A stretch of DNA of 64,000 nucleotides, taken from Bedellia somnulentella. Its lineage: Eukaryota; Arthropoda; Insecta; Lepidoptera; Bedelliidae. Location: assembly GCA_963576735.1 (NCBI GenBank), contig OY755191.1, forward strand, positions 12,057,608 through 12,121,607, written 5' to 3'. The stretch's first letter is position 1. Every line of letters starts with the position of its first letter. The position numbers and the translations under genes were made by a program. Shown here piece by piece: positions 20,849 to 31,273 of the stretch. Under the pieces are notes generated by a model, which made no database searches, had not been told where the DNA came from, and saw only the letters and a list, made by a program, of their open reading frames with translations.

Positions 20849-20994
20849 TGCGTCCAACCTCAGTGTCAATAATCAATAAGCCAGGAAGAATGTCGGCTGA
20901 AAACGAAATGGAACTGGTCTGTGTGGCCAATGGTAGCCGACCTCCGGCCCAGATCACGTGGTTTCGGGACAACCGGAAGTATACTAGAGGAAAG
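20849..20994 (+). CDS. Sidestep-like gene, exon b: front half of an Ig domain (Ig3)
   Basis: The exon begins after TTTCCAG and ends before GTAAGT. It completes a Leu codon with exon a (HLRPTSVSI) and ends in phase 0 after TRGK. It encodes RPTSVSIINKPGRMSAENEM, then ELVCVANGSRPPAQITWFRD with the first Ig Cys and the core Trp. The motif of SA-x(5-6)-L-x-C-x(3)-GSRPPA-x-ITW is characteristic of the third Ig of Sidestep-family proteins. It pairs with exon c, 4.3 kb downstream. Confidence 0.92.
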
Positions 20995-21199
20995 GTAAGT
21001 GATAAAAAAATATATTAATTAATTGTATAAATTGATATTAAAGGTATTGTGTTTAATTTCTTTGATTTATTTTATATTTATTAGTTTTAACATTTGGAAG
21101 GATATGCCTGGTTTTATTTTTTTGTTTTTTATTGTAGTTAAATGTGTTTATACTCGTACCTTGTGTATCTACCTAAGTACAAAAATGAATTGAAGTACA

Positions 21200-21345
21200 T
21201 GAAACTAATATAACGATATATTTAGAAATCATAATGCACATATAAGAATCATCCAAGACTAAAATAAATAAATATCCACCCAAATTCATCATAAATATCA
21301 GTGGAGATCGAACTCGTCATCTCTTAATCACTGTACCAAAGATGT
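21200..21345 (-). repeat. tRNA-derived SINE-like repeat, degenerate
   Basis: ATAAATAAATATCC and GGAGATCGAACTCGTCATCT match the 20060-20222 repeat, with a damaged B box. Confidence 0.5.
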
Positions 21346-21975
21346 CGGTGCAACAAACCTACTCTAATTTATATTGTACTAGTTGACCCTCGCAACTTCG
21401 TCTATGTGAGATAAGACAAATCATCATCAGAACATTTTCTGTAGATCAGATGTGATTGAGTACCGAACATTTGATCATTAAAAAAATACTAGTGGGTAAC
21501 CCTGGCGCGACTACGTCGCGTCCAATAAAATGAGTTTATTTTGAAATTTTCCGACCAATCACAGCGCAGCTCTGATCGACTAAAGTTTGCGCGCGCTTAT
21601 GACACTCAAGCAAAGTGTATGGGCCAAAATCGAAACTTTGAAATTTTGTAACAATTAACTTAATCCAGTTACATCAGATGTCTAAATTTTGTGCACACCA
21701 CGGCCGCGAACTGTACAAAACGATACCTGAACCTGAACCTGATAGCTTAACTCATCGCGTCACAGGCTTTCGGGCAAGAAAGAGGCTTACCGAAATAATA
21801 TACCAGGCCACTCAGAAAGTATTGCGAAAAAAGGTTTTAATGTATGAAACACTGGCCGGTTGTAATGTATACTGAAAATATGAGTCTTTATAAATAAAAA
21901 AAGGTACGTTCCAATTTTAAAATTTCCCTCTTTATTTTTTACGAGCTATTTTAAATTGTCGTGTCTTACTGAAAA

Positions 21976-24369
21976 ATGAATCTGAGCCGGGAACATTTTC
22001 GCGCTATGATTTTTTACGATTTCAAATGTCGCTTAAAACCAGACGAATCATACGATAGACTTCAAAAGGCGTTTATGGATGAAGGGCCTTCCAAGGCAAC
22101 CGTGTATCGTTGGTATAACGAATTCAAGTTTGGTCGATTAACTTTGCGGGATGAAGAAAGAAGTGGTCGCCCTCTAACGGCTGTTACGGATGAAAACGTG
22201 GTGGAAGTGAAAAATTTAATTCATGACAATAGGCGAATAACGTATCTAGAGATTCAACGCATTATGCAGATTGGATCGGGAAGCGTTCATGAGATTTTAC
22301 ACGAACATCTTCACGTGTGGAGGATAGTTTCACGCTGGGTGCCACACAACCTCACCGAGGTACAGAAACAGGCCCGGGTGGAATGGTGTCGTGATATGAT
22401 TAATAAATTTGATGCTGGCTCGTCTCGGCGTGTTTACGACATCGTTACAGGTGATGAGTTCTGGATTTATCAATACAATCCAGAAACGAAGCGCCAGTCG
22501 ACGGTTTGGGTATTTCAAAACGAAGCGACCCCTACCAAAGTGAAGAGATCTAGAAGCGGTGGGAAGATTTTGATTGCAAGTTTTTTCAATATGACTGGCT
22601 ATTTGGTGTCAATTCCTTTACAAGATCAAAGAAGTATTAACGCAGACTGGTATACTACTAAATGCTTGCCAGTAGTTTTCTCAGTTGTGAGCAACAATCG
22701 ACCAAACACAGGGCTCCGCGGGCTACTAGATACTCCACCACGGCTCAGTGTGTCGGACGCGATGGCGGCGGACACGGCGGCGGCGGGCGCGGCGGCGCGC
22801 GTACACCTCACCGCGTTGTCGCGCGACGAGGTGCGCGCGGCGCTGGCGCGGCTGCCAGCCAAGTCCTCGGCCGGAGCGGACGGGATACCTGCATTTGTGG
22901 TGAAGGACTGCCGCGCGGTGCTCGAGGAGCCGCTCTTGTATATTTTCAATCTGTGCCTTGCAGAAGCGACTTTTCCTGATGTATGGAAAACAACGCGAGT
23001 AGTGCCTGTGCCAAAAGGGAAAACTAGTTCTGATGTCCGAGACTACCGACCAGTAGCTATTCTTTCGGCATTCGCAAAAATCTTTGACTCAGCTTTGCAA
23101 AAGCAAATATATACAGAGATTAGATCTCAAATATCAGCTTGTCAACATGGATTTAGACCAGGCTGCAGTACTACAAGTAATTTACTTAACTTTATGTATG
23201 ATGTGACTCCTCATGTGGATGCAAGATTGAGTGTAGATGTCTCCTACTTAGATTTCCGAAAAGCATTTGACACCGTGGACGGGGATATATACTTGACTAA
23301 ACTGGCAAAAATGGGTTTCACGCCGCATTCGTTGAAGCTGATGGCAAGCTATATGAGAGACAGACGACAGTTTGTAAGTTATCATGGCTGTGTGTCTGCT
23401 GAGTACCCCACGTACTCAGGCGTAAATCAGGGCTCAAATCTGGGTCCTCTGGGCTTTCTCATAATGATTAATGACATGCCGGACGTCATAAATAATGCTA
23501 CATGTCTTATGTTCGCAGATGACGTAAAACTCATGCTTGCCATAGAAGGAGTAGAAGATTGCGTTCGTTTGCAAAATGACTTAAACAGAGTAGTCGATTG
23601 GAGTAAAATAAATAAACTACAGTTAAATATAAGTAAATGCGAAATAATCACTTTTACCCGCCAGCGTAATTCCTACCATGCTGAGTATTTCATTGACGGC
23701 ACGGTGCTACCGCGGGTACAAGAGGTGCGGGACTTAGGAGTTAAAATTACGTCAGATCTGCATTTTCGGAATCACGTTGTGGATATATGTAAAAAGTCTT
23801 TTAGAATTCTTGGGTTTGTGCTTCGCACGTCAAAAGGATTTGTCAACTTAAAAGCTATTAAGGCATTGTACAACACTTTAGTCCGTAGTAAACTAGAATA
23901 CAACGCAGTTGTCTGGTCTCCACATGAAGCAAAATATTGCCTCATGGTGGAGAAAATACAGAATAAATTCACAAGATTTTTATACTGGAAAGTGTATGGT
24001 GTATATCCCTATTACCCACTAATGTATCCCACATTGTTTGTGCTTGGTATGGTGGGGTACAATTCATTAGCCATAAGAAGGGATTATACATTGTTACAAT
24101 ATTTACTTTTTGTTCTGAGGGGTATCACTCACAACCCAACACTATTGAATGTATTACAAATATCTCTTCCCAATAACATGCTGAGACGACGGCCCGGTAG
24201 ATTGTTAGCCTTACCGCGGGCTCGTACTAACCTGCAGAGTGAGAGCTCACTTACTAGAGCGCTGGTAGCTCTCAATCAAATCGCCGAGGAAGTGGATATA
24301 TTCTCGTGCAGACTGGGAGACTTCACTAATGCATCACACAGATATTTATGTTATTTTAAAAATGTATAG
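21976..24369 (+). CDS. Mariner transposase N-terminus fused in frame to a Jockey/CR1-like reverse transcriptase
   Basis: 797 residues, uninterrupted. Residues 1-~232 are a mariner-family transposase: paired helix-turn-helix DNA-binding part (REHFRAMIFYDFKC, KATVYRWYNEF, SGSVHEILHEHL), linker WVPHNLTEVQKQARVEWC, and the first catalytic Asp in VTGDEFWIYQYNPE. The domain is cut after ADWYTTKCLPVVF, before the second and third catalytic Asp, so it cannot transpose by itself. Residues ~235-797 are an RT lacking its endonuclease: GADGIPAFVVKDC, VVPVPKGKTSSDVRDYRPVA, catalytic Asp in SYLDFRKAFDTV, GVNQGSNLGPLGFL and FADDVKLML, ending in a thumb region like LKAIKALYNTLVRSKLEYNA. An (AAAT)n tail follows at 24484-24508. 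Confidence 0.88.
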   Translation: MNLSREHFRAMIFYDFKCRLKPDESYDRLQKAFMDEGPSKATVYRWYNEFKFGRLTLRDEERSGRPLTAVTDENVVEVKNLIHDNRRITYLEIQRIMQIGSGSVHEILHEHLHVWRIVSRWVPHNLTEVQKQARVEWCRDMINKFDAGSSRRVYDIVTGDEFWIYQYNPETKRQSTVWVFQNEATPTKVKRSRSGGKILIASFFNMTGYLVSIPLQDQRSINADWYTTKCLPVVFSVVSNNRPNTGLRGLLDTPPRLSVSDAMAADTAAAGAAARVHLTALSRDEVRAALARLPAKSSAGADGIPAFVVKDCRAVLEEPLLYIFNLCLAEATFPDVWKTTRVVPVPKGKTSSDVRDYRPVAILSAFAKIFDSALQKQIYTEIRSQISACQHGFRPGCSTTSNLLNFMYDVTPHVDARLSVDVSYLDFRKAFDTVDGDIYLTKLAKMGFTPHSLKLMASYMRDRRQFVSYHGCVSAEYPTYSGVNQGSNLGPLGFLIMINDMPDVINNATCLMFADDVKLMLAIEGVEDCVRLQNDLNRVVDWSKINKLQLNISKCEIITFTRQRNSYHAEYFIDGTVLPRVQEVRDLGVKITSDLHFRNHVVDICKKSFRILGFVLRTSKGFVNLKAIKALYNTLVRSKLEYNAVVWSPHEAKYCLMVEKIQNKFTRFLYWKVYGVYPYYPLMYPTLFVLGMVGYNSLAIRRDYTLLQYLLFVLRGITHNPTLLNVLQISLPNNMLRRRPGRLLALPRARTNLQSESSLTRALVALNQIAEEVDIFSCRLGDFTNASHRYLCYFKNV

Positions 24370-24483
24370 TTTGTTATTTTTAGATATCAACTCATTGTTA
24401 TTATTATTTGTAAATAGTATAATTAGTTGGTAAGTAAAATGTAATCGCATTAGGTTTTACCTGTTAAGATTATGTTTTTAAGT

Positions 24484-24508
24484 TAAATAAATAAATAAAT
24501 AAATAAAT
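24484..24508 (+). repeat. (AAAT)n 3' tail of the retrotransposon part
   Basis: A short AAATAAATAAATAAAT run lies 115 bp after the stop codon of the fused frame, as expected for the 3' end of a CR1/Jockey-type insertion. The next ~470 bp show nothing recognisable, and the missing mariner 3' half is not found there. Confidence 0.75.
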
Positions 24509-24980
24509 TGTAATATTTGGTAATAGAATGAAAATATAAAATGACTTTACTGGAAATTTAAACAAACACTGTCTTTAAAATAATAGCTTACTTATGCAGA
24601 GTAATTTGCCAAAGCACTCTTAAAGATTTTATTACAGTATTCATGTTTTAAAATTACCCACGGGAACTCTGGTACGGGACCGTATATGCTATAAGATACT
24701 CGTGCTTTCTAAAACTTTCAAGCTTATTTAATACGAATAAATAATGAAAATTTATGTTAATTCTTTATGCTTAAAACTAAATATTATCATTACTTGTACT
24801 CATGCCAAACAAACCTCACTTCCACCCTCACATTTATAAACTTCTCCTACCTTCTTTAAAGATTTGTACAGTGAGGAAATAATTCCTACTGGTTTGATGC
24901 ATTTCCAAAATTAGTGACATCCGGTTTCAGTGCCAATCAAGCTAACACTACACTTTTTCTATATTATGCCATTACTACTT

Positions 24981-25187
24981 CTACATACATACATACATAT
25001 ACTCACGGCCATAAATCCCAAAAAAGGGTAGCCAGAGTTTCAGAGCTAGAAACTCCTTACCCACACTTGGAAGTTGATAGGGGACAAGATGGTAAAAATA
25101 AAGTATCGTTGGTGATGGGTCTCAATCGCATCGACCAAAACTACGACGGTAGTGACATTCTAAGCCGACACTACACGGCAACTTTCT
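24981..25187 (-). repeat. Rep-A copy
   Basis: CATACATACATATACTCACG tail, diverged centre (GGAAGTTGATAGGGGACAAG), ending AGCCGACACTACACGGCAA. Confidence 0.9.
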
Positions 25188-25278
25188 AAAATTAAAGTAG
25201 CAACATGCTTATTACAAAAACCCTCACAAGAATCTCTTGCTTAGACCATAATTCCATCATCTTCACCAGCTAACAGAG

Positions 25279-25417
25279 CACGTGAACGAAACATCAACGG
25301 TGAGCAGACTGGTGATGAGAGCGCAGGCGGACGATGATGGAGTCACTCTTCGATGCAGAGCTGATAATCCACTGCTGAGGAGTGCGTTGGAGGATTCATT
25401 CAAAATGAGTGTTATTT
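25279..25417 (+). CDS. Sidestep-like gene, exon c: back half of Ig3
   Basis: The acceptor is AACAGAG with entry at CAC in phase 0. The alternative AG two bases earlier would give a stop. The donor is ATTT|GTAAGT, leaving one base. It encodes HVNETSTVSRLVMRAQADDD and VTLRCRADNPLLRS, with the second Ig Cys, and ends SFKMSVI. RAQADDDG-x-x-L-x-C-x-A-x-NP is the usual F strand of this family. Confidence 0.9.
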
Positions 25418-25556
25418 GTAAGTTTTTTAACATTATTTTAATAAAGACTAATGTATTTCAAATTTATATTAATCAGTGTCACATAAAAACAAAGAATACA
25501 CATATACACTGACTACTGGCAGGACAATTTATTAAATTTTGTGTGAGATGGCTCCT

Positions 25557-25829
25557 ATACATACATACATACATATACTCACGGCTATAAATCCCTAGAA
25601 GGGGTAGCCAGAGCTAAGGAATCAGAAATTCCTCAGCCACTTTTGGAAGTTGTGTGGGAAAAAGGTGGTGAAATAAAGGTTGTTGGTGATGGGTCTCCAA
25701 CCGCATCGCCCAAAAATCTCTCAAAAGCCCCAAAACCGTTAGTCGCCTCTTACGTACACCCACCGGAAGAAATGGGGTAGTGCAATTTTAAGCCGATACT
25801 ACACAGCAAAGCCGACACTACACAGCAAT
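25557..25829 (-). repeat. Rep-A copy with doubled end
   Basis: Full length on -. The terminal AGCCGACACTACACAGCAA unit is present twice in a row at 25790-25829. Confidence 0.92.
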
Positions 25830-25904
25830 ATATTATGGCTCCTATATTAGGGAATATTCTTCTTTTGCTTGATTATATAAATTATGATGACATAAGATAG
25901 TTTA

Positions 25905-26150
25905 CACATAAAGTGATGACAGTAAAGTGGTAAAAGAGATATACAAAGGCCATGTGAATGGGAAACTCATAGATAACAAACACGGAGGACAACTATCAAA
26001 TACAGAATGCGTTCAAAAAACCTGGCGTCTGAAATGTGAAGAAAAATAATGCATGTAGGAAAAGGTTTATGAAAATAAATGAAGCTTGAAAGGTTTGGTG
26101 AAGTCGTACAGAGTGGCTATCGATAGTCGTTGTTTGTATGTGGATATGTA
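25905..26150 (+). mobile_element. RTE-2 3' fragment, degenerate
   Basis: ATGACAGTAAAGTGGTAAAA, GGAAAAGGTTTATGAAAATA and GTGGCTATCGATAGTCG match the RTE-2 C-terminal coding region. Several small indels break the frame. Confidence 0.65.
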
Positions 26151-26178
26151 AGTAATCTAAAGTTTGATAGAGATATGT

Positions 26179-26610
26179 AATAGGCTATTTGGCTGTAATA
26201 AAAATATACACTTCTTTTATTTCACTAGTCTTAATATTTCTTTTTTGGACCAATATGTAATAATGCGAGATAAAAATGTTTCACTAAAATCCGTGTTTTA
26301 AAATAAGTATTTTCGATGCAACTGTCACGTGACTAAAAACGACCGTGATTGGCTATTTCTATAATGACGTAGATTGCACATAAACAGACTGTGTTTCGCT
26401 TCGCTCATTGGTGTTGAATGCGGAATTGACGTCATTTGTGCTACAGCCGCCATATTACTTAAAGTCGCGTTTTCGCGGCACATTTGAATATTGCATTTTC
26501 TTTTTCGATTTTTAATAAAATAGCTAAAATGAAGACAGAAAAATATTTTTTTAGGGCTCCTTATGATTACACCGTAAGATAGTTTTCAAAACTTAGTCAA
26601 ATAGCCTATT
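26179..26610 (-). mobile_element. MITE with 13-bp terminal inverted repeats
   Basis: The ends read AATAGGCTATTTG and CAAATAGCCTATT. The interior has CCGCCATATTACTTAAAGTC and TTCGCGGCACATTTGAATAT, matching 20353-20655 in inverse orientation. It is 432 bp long with no coding capacity. A target duplication is not clear. Confidence 0.78.
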
Positions 26611-26797
26611 GTTTGTTTGTTTTTGATTTTTTACTTTTTTATTTAAAAAGTTATCCGCTCATCATACATTTTCAGCAGTCAGTATATAAGGTCATAATAT
26701 TGTAATTTCATAATTTTCATGTCGATATTTTTATGAAAAACACAAATAATCTGTCCTAAAAAAATAAACATTTGAACTTCCAAACTAAGTTGATTAA

Positions 26798-28423
26798 AGA
26801 GCTTATTCCATTTGTCTGAATGAAGACGTCTGAAAGCCACAGAATCTGAATTCAGACAAGTGGAATAACGTTCAGAACGCTAGGCTTCTGAAAAGTAGAC
26901 AAATTTTGGCTCCTAGCTCACGGAATTTTTAGTAACTCCGTCTCAGGAAGGTGGAATAACGTCCAGCCAGACGCTTCAGTCGCCTCACGCCCGCCACTGC
27001 GAGAGGACGTACCAAAATTTTACATGCCTATGATTGCATTTACGTAAACAAAAAAAAAGATAATAAAAGTTTTATAGCAGATAAACATATGCTCACGCCA
27101 TTAATTCCAGGGGTAGTTAGGTAGGTAGGGGGTTCCATTTCATAGGCGTAGGCAGATATGTATAATTATATTCATACATACATACATATACTCACGCTAT
27201 TATTTCCGATTGGGGTAGGTAAATACGTTTTATCACATACATGCAAATTATATTATATTATAAATATTCACGCCATTACTTCCCATCGGAGTAGGCAGAT
27301 ACGTTTAATAACGTACATACATACATATACTCACGCTGTTACTTCCGATTGTGGTAAGCAGATAATTTTAATTACATACATACATACTTAAATTCCCGCC
27401 ATTATTTCCTTTAGGGGTAGGCAGATGCGTATTGTTTCAAATATGCATACATATACTCACGCCATCATTTCCCGTGGGGGTAGGCGCAGGCGTATAATTA
27501 CATACATAAACTCACGCCATTATTTCCTATGGGTGTAGGCAAATACGTATCACTACGTTACGTAACGTACGTAATAATAACATACATACTTATAGCCACG
27601 CCATTATTTCCGACTGGGGTAGGCAAATACGTTTTATCACATACATGCAAATTATATTATATTATAAATATTCACGCCATTACTTCCAATCGGAGTAGGC
27701 AGATACGTTTAATTACATACATACATACTTAAATTCCCGCCATTATTTCCTTTTGGGGTAGGCAGATACGTATTGTTTCAAATATGCATACATATACTCA
27801 CGCCATCACTTCCCGTGGGGGTAGGCACAGGCGTATAATTACATACATTCATACATATACTCACTCCATTATTTCCCATTGGGGTAAGCAAATACGTTTA
27901 ATCACATATATGCATACATATACTAACGCCATTATCTCTCATTGGAGTAGGCAGATACGATTAACTACATACAAATACTCACGTCATTATTTCTCATAGG
28001 GGTAGGCTGAAACTATCGATCGCCACTTCGTACGACCCCGGCAAACTTTTTAATAAATATGCTTTTATTTTTAAGTCATATAGGAGTTCCCGCTTATTTA
28101 ATATTTTGTGTGAAATATGACGTAAAAATATTTGGAAAAGGTTGTGTACATGAATAGGATATATGTAAGTATAGTAGCGAAAGAGATATATAGACGCAAT
28201 GTGTCGTCGTTTATTGAATGAGAGTGGGATAGTCCATAAGAGAGTCCGATAGAGAGCGTTTTAAAAAAAAGGCGGGAGCAATTTCGTACGCCCGCCCGCA
28301 ATCATCGCGCGCTCGCGAATGATTCAGAAACTGAATTCGGTGTAGTGGAATAACAAGCGTCTGCGGCAGTAACTTCGAAGGACTTCTGAATTCAGAAACG
28401 ACAAAGTGTAATGGAATAAGCTC
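26798..28423. mobile_element. TTAA-flanked non-autonomous DNA transposon with internal insertions
   Basis: The left end TTAA|AGAGCTTATTCCA and right end TGGAATAAGCTC|TTAA are those of the 170-bp MITE at 57312-57481, including the subterminal AGACGTCTGAAAGCCACAGA block. TTAA duplication points to piggyBac- or Kolobok-type transposases. The interior carries an RTE-2 3' end array (27085-28050) and further RTE-2 debris. No transposase frame remains. Confidence 0.82.
27085..28050 (-). repeat. Minisatellite built from RTE-2 3' ends
   Basis: Roughly 14-16 imperfect units of about 55-65 bp each read (CATA)n-TACTCACGCCATTATTTCC-x-TTGGGGTAGGCAGATACG. Each is the last ~35 bp of RTE-2 plus its TATG tail on -. 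The final unit at 28000-28045 runs on into GATCGCCACTTCGTACGACC, i.e. the true RTE-2 coding end, so the array grew from the tail of one insertion. Higher-order copies exist: 27190-27300 resembles 27600-27720. Confidence 0.85.
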
Positions 28424-28710
28424 TTAACTTGTTGAACAACGTTCTGATTATCCCTTTCTCGCAATTCAGTCGTGAGTATAATCAAGTAAGAATCTGACAA
28501 TTCGACACTTAATTTCTTATTGATAACAACGATGCGTATCAATTGGACCACGACTCTCATGACTAATTTTACTAATTATTACTAAATGACTTAACACTAA
28601 TAAGGGTCGTGATCGTTTGCGTAGATATTATTAAGCACTAACTCGGTACTTGATTTGTATTATCATTAACTAATTCTATTATAGCATTTTTTTGTGACAT
28701 AAATATCCTG

Positions 28711-29230
28711 ACAAACCTCTCTAGCTTTATTCACACCCAGCAATCGTTTTATACTTTTAAGCACATTCTCTAATTGGTCCGAATCAATCCTCCAAGATCG
28801 TTCTATACTAACATTACTTTCCGTATTGGCTTTATAATATAAATTAAATTATATTATTAGTTATTTATAATATCATTTAATTTTTAATTTATATAATATT
28901 TTGCCGTGCAGTGCCGGCTTAGAATGTCACTACCCCTTTCTACCCACGGGTGTCGTAAGAGGCGACTAAGGGTATTGGGGCTTATTATTGGAATTTTGCG
29001 CGATGCGGTTGGAGACCCATCACCAAAAACCTTTATTCTTACCATCTTTTCCTCACTCAACTTCCAAAAGTGGCTGAGGAATTTATAATTCCTTAGCTCT
29101 GGTTACCCCTTCTAGGGAAATATAGCCGTGAGTATATGTATGTATGTAGTTATTTATAATGAGAGATCTCTTTAACCAATTCACTATCATCCATCCTCTC
29201 TTTATTATTTTCCATATATTTTTTGACTAA
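28711..29230 (-). mobile_element. RTE-2 3' fragment split by a Rep-A insertion
   Basis: Left part 28711-28845 (GACAAACCTCTCTAGCTTTA, then AGCACATTCTCTAATTGGTC) and right part 29161-29230 (GAGATCTCTTTAACC, CTATCATCCATCCTCTC) are consecutive stretches of RTE-2. The Rep-A copy 28872-29146 lies between them. Confidence 0.8.
28872..29146 (+). repeat. Rep-A copy with 14-bp target duplication
   Basis: TAGTTATTTATAAT occurs at 28858-28871 and again at 29147-29160, directly bounding the copy. This shows Rep-A moves by target-primed insertion, like LINEs and SINEs. Confidence 0.92.
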
Positions 29231-29265
29231 TTTATATACTCACTCACTACTCATACATACTAATG

Positions 29266-29570
29266 TGTACTGTCAGCTTAGAATAGCATTTGTTACCGCG
29301 GGTGCCATAAGAGGCGACTTCGAATGTTGAATATCCATTAATTTATTTTTACAATCTTTCATATTCAACTTCCAAAGGGGGCTGAAGAATTTCAAATTGT
29401 GAGAGGCGACTAAGGGTATTGGGGCCTTCTGAGTGATTTTTTGACGATGCGGTTGGCTAGACCCATCACCAAGAATTATTGTTTTTAATCCTTTTCCCCA
29501 ATTAACTTTCGTATTCAGAAGCTCTGGCTACTCATTTTTGGAATTTAATGTTGTGAGCATATTTAAAGAT
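29266..29570 (+). repeat. Two degenerate Rep-A copies in tandem
   Basis: 29266-29397 starts TGTGTACTGTCAGCTTAGAA. 29398-29570 starts inside the repeat with GAGAGGCGACTAAGGGTATT and has GATGCGGTTGG plus CAATTAACTTTCG. Confidence 0.65.
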
Positions 29571-29744
29571 GTGTCGTGGCTAGATCGCAGATTTACTCAC
29601 TTGAAATGCGCGATAGTAGTTCATCAAATGGTCGCATTTCAGGATGTGGGCAGCTCAATTTGACCAGATCATTAAATCGTCTACATTTCACGAATATGTA
29701 TTCCACGTCTGACCGAATCCTTTAAATAGGGTGTCGATATGCAT

Positions 29745-30170
29745 GCTGAACAAGATAGACGACAGATAAATTAAGAAGGGAAGGACATTTATGAAAAGAT
29801 TATGGATATTTATATTTTATTGCCGTGTAGTGTCGGCTTAGAATAGCACTACCCAGTTTCTACCGATGGGTGTACGTAAGAGGCGACTAACGGTATTGGG
29901 GCTTTTAAGGGATTTAAGGGCGATGCGGTTGGAGACCCATAACCAACAACCTTTACTTTTACCATCTTTTCCCCACTCACATTTCCAAAAGTGGCTGAGG
30001 AATTTCTAATTCCTTAGCTCTGGCTACCCCTTCTAGGGATTTATAGCCGTGAGTATATGTTATGTTATGTTATTATGGATATGAATGAAGCTAGATAGGT
30101 TTGCCGGGATCGTATAACGTAGCGATCGATATTCTCTGGCTACCCCAATGGGAATGAATGTATGAGCCAT
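29745..30170 (+). mobile_element. RTE-2 3' fragment split by Rep-A
   Basis: 29745-29809 and 30072-30170 are contiguous in RTE-2 (AGGACATTTATGAAAAGATT, then ATGAATGAAGCTAGATAGGT, GGCTACCCCAATGGGAATGA). They are separated only by the Rep-A copy and its target duplication. Confidence 0.82.
29810..30071 (+). repeat. Rep-A copy with 11-bp target duplication
   Basis: ATTATGGATAT at 29799-29809 is repeated at 30072-30082. The copy is full length and ends GCCGTGAGTATATGTTATG. Confidence 0.93.
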
Positions 30171-30829
30171 TCAAATTCTTCATTCGGGACAGACTGTAAA
30201 TCGATCAAATCTATTGGTGTAAGCCCGACCCGGGATTTGAACTAACTCACGAAATTACAAAATTAATATAAAATACATACATACATACATGGGTAGTTCT
30301 ACAAATTAGGGAATTTTATGGGGCTCACCTTGTAGCTTTTTAATTTAACAATGATTTTGTTTCGCTTTTAAGTAGTAGTAAAGTTCAACTTAACTTGTAC
30401 TTGGACACTGAATATCAACTCGTTTAAATTAAAAAATCTCTGGTAAAAATGGCTTCAAATAGGGAAAATTGTCACTTCCCTGTGGGGCGACATCCTAGAA
30501 TGTATTATGTGAATCTCAATAAAACCTTGTAAAATAACAAAATAGTCAAAGTTTGTATTATATTCAAAATAGCATAAGTGTAACTTGCATTTAACCTAAT
30601 TAGTTCAGGTTTGAATCCTCTATTTACCTAATTTCTCAATAGCTAAATGAAGGCGACACGAATTTGACATCACTTCCCTGCCACCTTTAAACACGATAAA
30701 ATCTGCAACAACGCAAATACTAAGCGACGTTGCCGTTCTTACGTTTGAAAGTATGTAGTAAAGTTAGCCTAATGAATGTTTTGTTTCGGCCAAACCGTCA
30801 GTCAGTTAGTCGTGGCTGCAGTGTCTTCG

Positions 30830-30890
30830 CTGGTTTTAGTGTCTGGGCCAGACAAAGTTTCACTCACCTGGTACGTATTTATTAACAGTG
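30830..30890 (+). other. Possible 5' exon of the transposon gene
   Basis: A stretch ending TTTCACTCACCTG|GTACGT could be the first exon and donor of the gene continuing at the acceptor TATTTCAG|AATCAG (31273). It is weakly supported: I saw no clear initiator codon with coding character. Confidence 0.25.
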
Positions 30891-31273
30891 TATTCAATAT
30901 TATTTCGATCTTTTGACACAACATTTTGAAGCTTACTTGCGCCCATTTACTGGTAACATTAAATTTGATACCAAAATTGTTTATTTCATGATTTTGGCAA
31001 AATACCTCAAAAATCTCACTTTCCTGTGTATCACTTCCCTGGATTCACGTAGACAGGGAAGTGATAGCTTGCCAGGGAAGTGAGATTTTTAATCACTTAT
31101 TCAATTATTTTCACAATTGGGATTAAATTAGCTACCGAAATATCGTTAATATATGATATTTTGGTCATGCGAATAAATAGACATCGATATTTAAATATTA
31201 TACTTAGTATGTTTAGACAAAAATTTATTAATTTTACCATATTATTCTTTTAGAGCTCTATCTATTTATTTCA

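Noticed and set aside
22626..22979. Ala/Arg-rich frames on both strands around the GC-rich start of the RT part
   Set aside because: They are shadows of the 21976-24369 frame in a GC-rich patch.
27158..27999. Several + strand frames with HTYTHAITS-type repeats
   Set aside because: They are translations of the RTE-2 tail minisatellite, not a repeat protein gene.
27085..28050. Regular repeats with unit ~60 bp, considered as a CRISPR-like array
   Set aside because: Units diverge, spacers are not unique, and the unit is the 3' end of a LINE in a eukaryotic intron.
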